Position numbers and translations under genes: made by a program. From Pseudomonadota bacterium (GTDB taxonomy: Bacteria > Pseudomonadota > Gammaproteobacteria > GCA-001735895): 8,646 nt of DNA. Position 1 is the stretch's first letter; each line of letters begins with the position of its first letter. Shown in pieces: positions 6,012 to 8,646 of this stretch. The notes below the pieces were generated by a model that worked only from the letters and a program-made list of their open reading frames with translations, did no database searches and was not told the DNA's origin. The DNA lies in NCBI GenBank assembly GCA_022545625.1, contig JACZQS010000081.1, positions 1 through 8,646 on the forward strand, in the 5' to 3' direction.

Positions 6012-7637
6012 ATGAGTAAGCAATATAATTTTGATGTCGTCATCGTCGGTTCAGGAGCTGCCGGGCTGTCGACTGCCCTGCATCTGCCGACATCTACCTC
6101 GGTGGCAATATTAGCGAAATCTAACACCGAACAATACTCGAGCTTTTTTGCTCAGGGCGGTATTGCAGCAGTGTTGGAGCCAGATGATAGCGTCGAGCAA
6201 CACGTCAGGGACACGATGATTGCCGGCGTCGGCCTGTGTGATGAAGAGGTAGTCTCATTTACCGTTGCAGCCGGTAAAAAAAGCATCGAGTGGCTGACCG
6301 ATCTTGGTATGCCCTTCACCAGGGACCGACAGGAAATAAGCGACAGTGGATTCCACCTGACTCGTGAAGGTGGGCACAGCAAACGCCGCGTCGTGCATGC
6401 TGCCGACGCCACTGGCAGGGCGCTGCAACAAACCCTGCTAGCGCATGTGCACGAACACAGCAATATAAAAATATTCGACCAGCATATCGCCATCGACCTG
6501 ATATGCAAATCCAAACAGTGTCGGGGACTTTACGCGCTCAATCAAAACGATCAGCATGTCGATGTTTTTTCGGCGCAAAAAATCGTGCTGGCCACTGGCG
6601 GCGCCAGCAAGGTCTATCTCTATACGAGTAATCCAGACGGATCTACAGGTGATGGTATTGCGATGGCATGGCGCGCTGGTTGTCGGGTCGCCAACATGGA
6701 GTTTATCCAGTTTCATCCCACCTGCCTTTACCACCCGGAAGCGAAGTCGTTCCTGGTAACGGAAGCGATTCGCGGCGAGGGGGGGATTTTATGCCTGCCC
6801 GATGGTGAGAGATTCATGCATCGTTTTGACAAGCGCGGCGAACTGGCGCCACGAGATATAGTCGCCAGGGCGATCGACCACGAGATGAAAAGACTCGGGA
6901 TAGACTGTGTATTCCTGGATATCAGCCATAAGAGCCGGGCTTTTATCAAGTCGCATTTTCCCACTATTTACCAGCGCTGCCGCAAGTTCGATATCGATAT
7001 TACCAAACAGCCAATACCCGTGGTCCCGGCGGCACATTACACCTGCGGTGGCATCATGATTGGTACCGATGGTCAAACCGATATCGAAAACCTGTACGCG
7101 GTTGGTGAGGTAGCCTATTCCGGGCTACACGGCTCTAATCGAATAGCGAGCAATTCGCTACTCGAGTGCCTGGTATTTGCACGTTCATCCGCCGCAGACA
7201 TCAGCCAGTCCCTGTCCTCGGCGACCAGGCACCGTACGCTCCCCCATTGGGATGAATCTCAGGTGACCGATTCGGATGAAGATATAGTGGTCGCCCACAA
7301 TTGGGACGAATTGCGCCGTTTCATGTGGGACTATGTCGGCATCGTCCGCACCAACAAACGACTCGAACGCGCACTGCACCGAACTCGACTGCTGGTAAGT
7401 GAGATTAATGATTATTACGGTAATTATAAAATATCGTCCGACCTGCTGGAGCTTCGCAACCTGGTCGTGGTAGCCGAACTGATTATTCGCTCGGCGATGT
7501 TGCGTAAGGAAAGTCGTGGATTACATTTTACACTCGACTATCAACAGACCAGTGACGAAAAACCGGCACCGACTATTTTGATACCCGATATCAACGTATC
7601 GAGTAAGCCGAAAAAGATATCGCTAATCTCTCCTTAG
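6012..7637 (+). CDS. nadB: L-aspartate oxidase (NadB)
   Basis: FAD enzyme that oxidises L-aspartate to iminoaspartate, the first step of de novo NAD synthesis, feeding quinolinate synthase NadA (not in this window). At 541 aa it has the usual length. The Rossmann FAD motif GSGAAG is at 13-18, then SSFFAQGG (43-50). Residues equivalent to the E. coli active site are intact: Glu119 in HLTREGGHS, Arg281 in ELAPRDIVARAID, His342 in AAHYTCGGI and Arg377 in GLHGSNR. FIQFHPTCLY (231-240) and SNSLLECLVF (380-389) are further signatures separating it from the related SdhA/FrdA flavoproteins. The helical C-terminal domain (about 430-510) is complete. The Shine-Dalgarno is weak (GGG about 8 nt before the ATG). 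It is divergent from rpoE and its stop overlaps the converging hydrolase gene. Confidence 0.98.
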   Translation: MSKQYNFDVVIVGSGAAGLSTALHLPTSTSVAILAKSNTEQYSSFFAQGGIAAVLEPDDSVEQHVRDTMIAGVGLCDEEVVSFTVAAGKKSIEWLTDLGMPFTRDRQEISDSGFHLTREGGHSKRRVVHAADATGRALQQTLLAHVHEHSNIKIFDQHIAIDLICKSKQCRGLYALNQNDQHVDVFSAQKIVLATGGASKVYLYTSNPDGSTGDGIAMAWRAGCRVANMEFIQFHPTCLYHPEAKSFLVTEAIRGEGGILCLPDGERFMHRFDKRGELAPRDIVARAIDHEMKRLGIDCVFLDISHKSRAFIKSHFPTIYQRCRKFDIDITKQPIPVVPAAHYTCGGIMIGTDGQTDIENLYAVGEVAYSGLHGSNRIASNSLLECLVFARSSAADISQSLSSATRHRTLPHWDESQVTDSDEDIVVAHNWDELRRFMWDYVGIVRTNKRLERALHRTRLLVSEINDYYGNYKISSDLLELRNLVVVAELIIRSAMLRKESRGLHFTLDYQQTSDEKPAPTILIPDINVSSKPKKISLISP

Positions 7638-8410
7638 GGAAGGGTCTTTAACCAGTCATCGACCGCGTCAACCAGTTCGTCGTTTTTATCATCAAAGAAG
7701 TGATTCGCGCCCTCGATTTCCTGCTGTTGAAACCTAAGATTTCCGCCAGATTGCGCTGCCATCGCCTTTTTTAGTCTATTTTCCAGAACTATAGGCAAAT
7801 CATCACTGCCAAACAAATCCAGTACCGGTACCCTGACGGATTCAAGCCCGGCCAGATCGGAAAATACTGGCGTAGCATTCATACCTATCGCGACAAACCC
7901 CTTGATAACCTGCTGGCTATTTCTGGCCAGATAATAAGCACTCATAGACGATCCCATACTGTGCCCGATGAGCACGATATTTCGGCTGCCATAAGATGCT
8001 AAATGCTGTAACGCAGCATTAATTCGGGGGGTAACTTCGGGAAACAATTTTGCATAGTCTTCCGTCGCAGCATCGTTGGCCAATATCGGCATCTGGATCG
8101 ACAGCGTATTCCAGCCACGCGTTGTCATCTCGACCCGGATCGGTCGAATCACCTGGTCCCAGTTCGGGTGGACCCCGGTGCCGTGCATTACGATTAACCC
8201 ATTTTCTCTGGAATCATTATCCGCCGGGGTAAAAATCGATAAAAACTGATGACCATCGGCGATTAACCAAACTGGATCGCCATCCAGTATCGAATCCACT
8301 ATCTGATCGGACCATCGTTGTTCCTTGTCGAAATCTGAAGCCGGCAGGTTAGCTGCTGGTAATAGCAGAAGCAATGATAACCAGAGGAGATGGCGAATGG
8401 ATGGATTCAT
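7634..8410 (-). CDS. Probable secreted alpha/beta hydrolase, DUF3530-like
   Basis: With the ATG at 8410 the protein has 258 aa. Residues 1-24 form a signal peptide with a Leu-rich core (HLLWLSLLLLLPAANLPA), so it is probably periplasmic. The alpha/beta-hydrolase fold shows the oxyanion-region motif VMHGTGVHPNW (about 74-84), GWNTLSIQMP (99-108), the nucleophile elbow GHSMG (Ser151), a probable acid at Asp203/204 in DLFGSDD, and His237 in GANHF. The HGxGxHP and GWxTLSI pattern resembles the DUF3530 group, a tentative assignment; substrate unknown. The start is decided by AAAGGAG (8424-8418) 7 nt before this ATG. An upstream in-frame ATG at 8434 has no ribosome site and would spoil the signal peptide. 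Its stop overlaps that of nadB by 4 bp tail to tail. Confidence 0.88.
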   Translation of the reverse strand: MNPSIRHLLWLSLLLLLPAANLPASDFDKEQRWSDQIVDSILDGDPVWLIADGHQFLSIFTPADNDSRENGLIVMHGTGVHPNWDQVIRPIRVEMTTRGWNTLSIQMPILANDAATEDYAKLFPEVTPRINAALQHLASYGSRNIVLIGHSMGSSMSAYYLARNSQQVIKGFVAIGMNATPVFSDLAGLESVRVPVLDLFGSDDLPIVLENRLKKAMAAQSGGNLRFQQQEIEGANHFFDDKNDELVDAVDDWLKTLP

Positions 8411-8417
8411 TTTGATT

Positions 8418-8424
8418 CTCCTTT
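8418..8424 (-). promoter_or_regulatory. Strong ribosome-binding site of the hydrolase gene
   Basis: AAAGGAG on the minus strand lies 7 nt before the ATG at 8410. It is the best Shine-Dalgarno in the window and fixes the start downstream of the ATG at 8434. Confidence 0.8.
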
Positions 8425-8452
8425 GCCAGGGCATTCCCTATACTCTATCAAT

Positions 8453-8646
8453 ATGATTATACAATACCAGACATCCATTCAAACACGGGGAAGAGCCACC
8501 ATAGATATAACCCCCGAGATAGAACATATCATCGCTAAATCGGACATTAAAACCGGCCTGTGCCACATCTTTATTCAACATACCAGTGCATCGCTGATCA
8601 TCACCGAAAACGCTGACAGTAACGTCCGCAAGCATCTGGAGACTTA
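8453..8646 (+). CDS. yjbQ: YjbQ/UPF0047 family protein, N-terminal 64 residues, cut by right window edge
   Basis: The translation begins MIIQYQTSIQTRGRATIDIT and contains CHIFIQHTSASLIITENADS followed by VRKHLET. This matches the UPF0047 signature HTSASLxxxENxD seen in E. coli YjbQ, a small protein with reported in vitro thiamin-phosphate synthase activity and no firm physiological role. About half of the expected 135-140 residues are present. The ATG at 8453 aligns with the family N-terminus. No Shine-Dalgarno precedes it; a TATACT box lies at 8439-8444, so a very short leader or leaderless transcript is possible. It is divergent from the hydrolase gene with only 42 bp between starts. Confidence 0.92.
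   Translation, partial: MIIQYQTSIQTRGRATIDITPEIEHIIAKSDIKTGLCHIFIQHTSASLIITENADSNVRKHLET
8456..8483 (-). promoter_or_regulatory. Promoter candidate for the hydrolase gene, inside the divergent yjbQ-like gene
   Basis: On the minus strand a perfect TATAAT (8461-8456) has TTTGAA (8483-8478) 16 nt upstream as a weak -35. Transcription would start near 8449 and give a leader of about 39 nt containing the Shine-Dalgarno at 8418-8424. The promoter would lie within the first codons of the divergent gene. Confidence 0.4.

Noticed and set aside
5818..6015. 65-codon plus-strand frame upstream of nadB
   Set aside because: It overlaps the nadB start out of frame, covers the promoter candidate, and has no ribosome site or motif.
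6152..7379. Several minus-strand frames of 64-120 codons across nadB
   Set aside because: They are reverse-strand shadows of a complete, motif-rich nadB; none has a family signature.
8411..8434. Upstream start (ATG at 8434) for the hydrolase
   Set aside because: The strong AAAGGAG lies between this ATG and the one at 8410, and the longer form would add charged residues before the signal peptide.
8438..8635. 65-codon minus-strand frame at the right end
   Set aside because: It is antisense to the YjbQ-family gene, whose HTSAS signature is on the plus strand.
1..8646. CRISPR array, transposon, toxin-antitoxin or phage-defence module
   Set aside because: No spaced direct repeats, terminal inverted repeats, transposase motifs or defence-gene signatures were seen; the gene content is a conserved core locus.

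Overview
The window holds the envelope-stress (sigma-E) locus of a gammaproteobacterium and its neighbours. The order rpoE-rseA-rseB-rseC-degP/mucD-(glutaredoxin-like)-lepA, with nadB divergent from rpoE, is the arrangement known from Pseudomonas (nadB / algU-mucA-mucB-mucC-mucD-lepA) and in shorter form from E. coli (nadB / rpoE-rseABC-lepA). Base composition is balanced and similar throughout. I see no insertion sequence, phage gene, CRISPR array, tRNA or rRNA. The genus cannot be named from this sequence.

Layout: positions 1-5632 are one co-oriented minus-strand block. Read in the direction of transcription it is rpoE (sigma factor), rseA (membrane anti-sigma), rseB (periplasmic guard of RseA), rseC (membrane modulator with a cysteine cluster), a DegP/MucD periplasmic protease-chaperone, a 77-residue CxxC glutaredoxin-like protein, and the first 208 codons of lepA (EF4), cut by the left edge. 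A 379-bp gap separates rpoE from nadB (L-aspartate oxidase, plus strand, 6012-7637). nadB converges with, and overlaps by 4 bp, a minus-strand gene for a probably secreted alpha/beta hydrolase resembling the DUF3530 group. That gene is divergent from a right-edge partial gene of the YjbQ/UPF0047 family.

How it fits together: RseA should hold RpoE at the inner membrane, RseB should shield RseA in the periplasm, and envelope damage should free RpoE. Two sites match the GAACTT-N16-TCnnA pattern of sigma-E promoters with identical spacing: one upstream of rpoE (GAACTT-N16-TCTTT) and one directly upstream of degP (GAACCG-N16-TCTTA). They suggest autoregulation plus a separate sigma-E boost of the protease. 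nadB has its own sigma-70-type promoter candidate.

This is largely a conserved core locus and I found no convincing undescribed system. The points most worth a second look are the paired sigma-E-like promoters, the unresolved rseB start behind a 142-bp repeat-containing leader, the symmetry-rich 119-bp gap before the glutaredoxin-like gene, the redox-motif genes in the stress operon, and the tail-to-tail overlap of nadB with the hydrolase gene.
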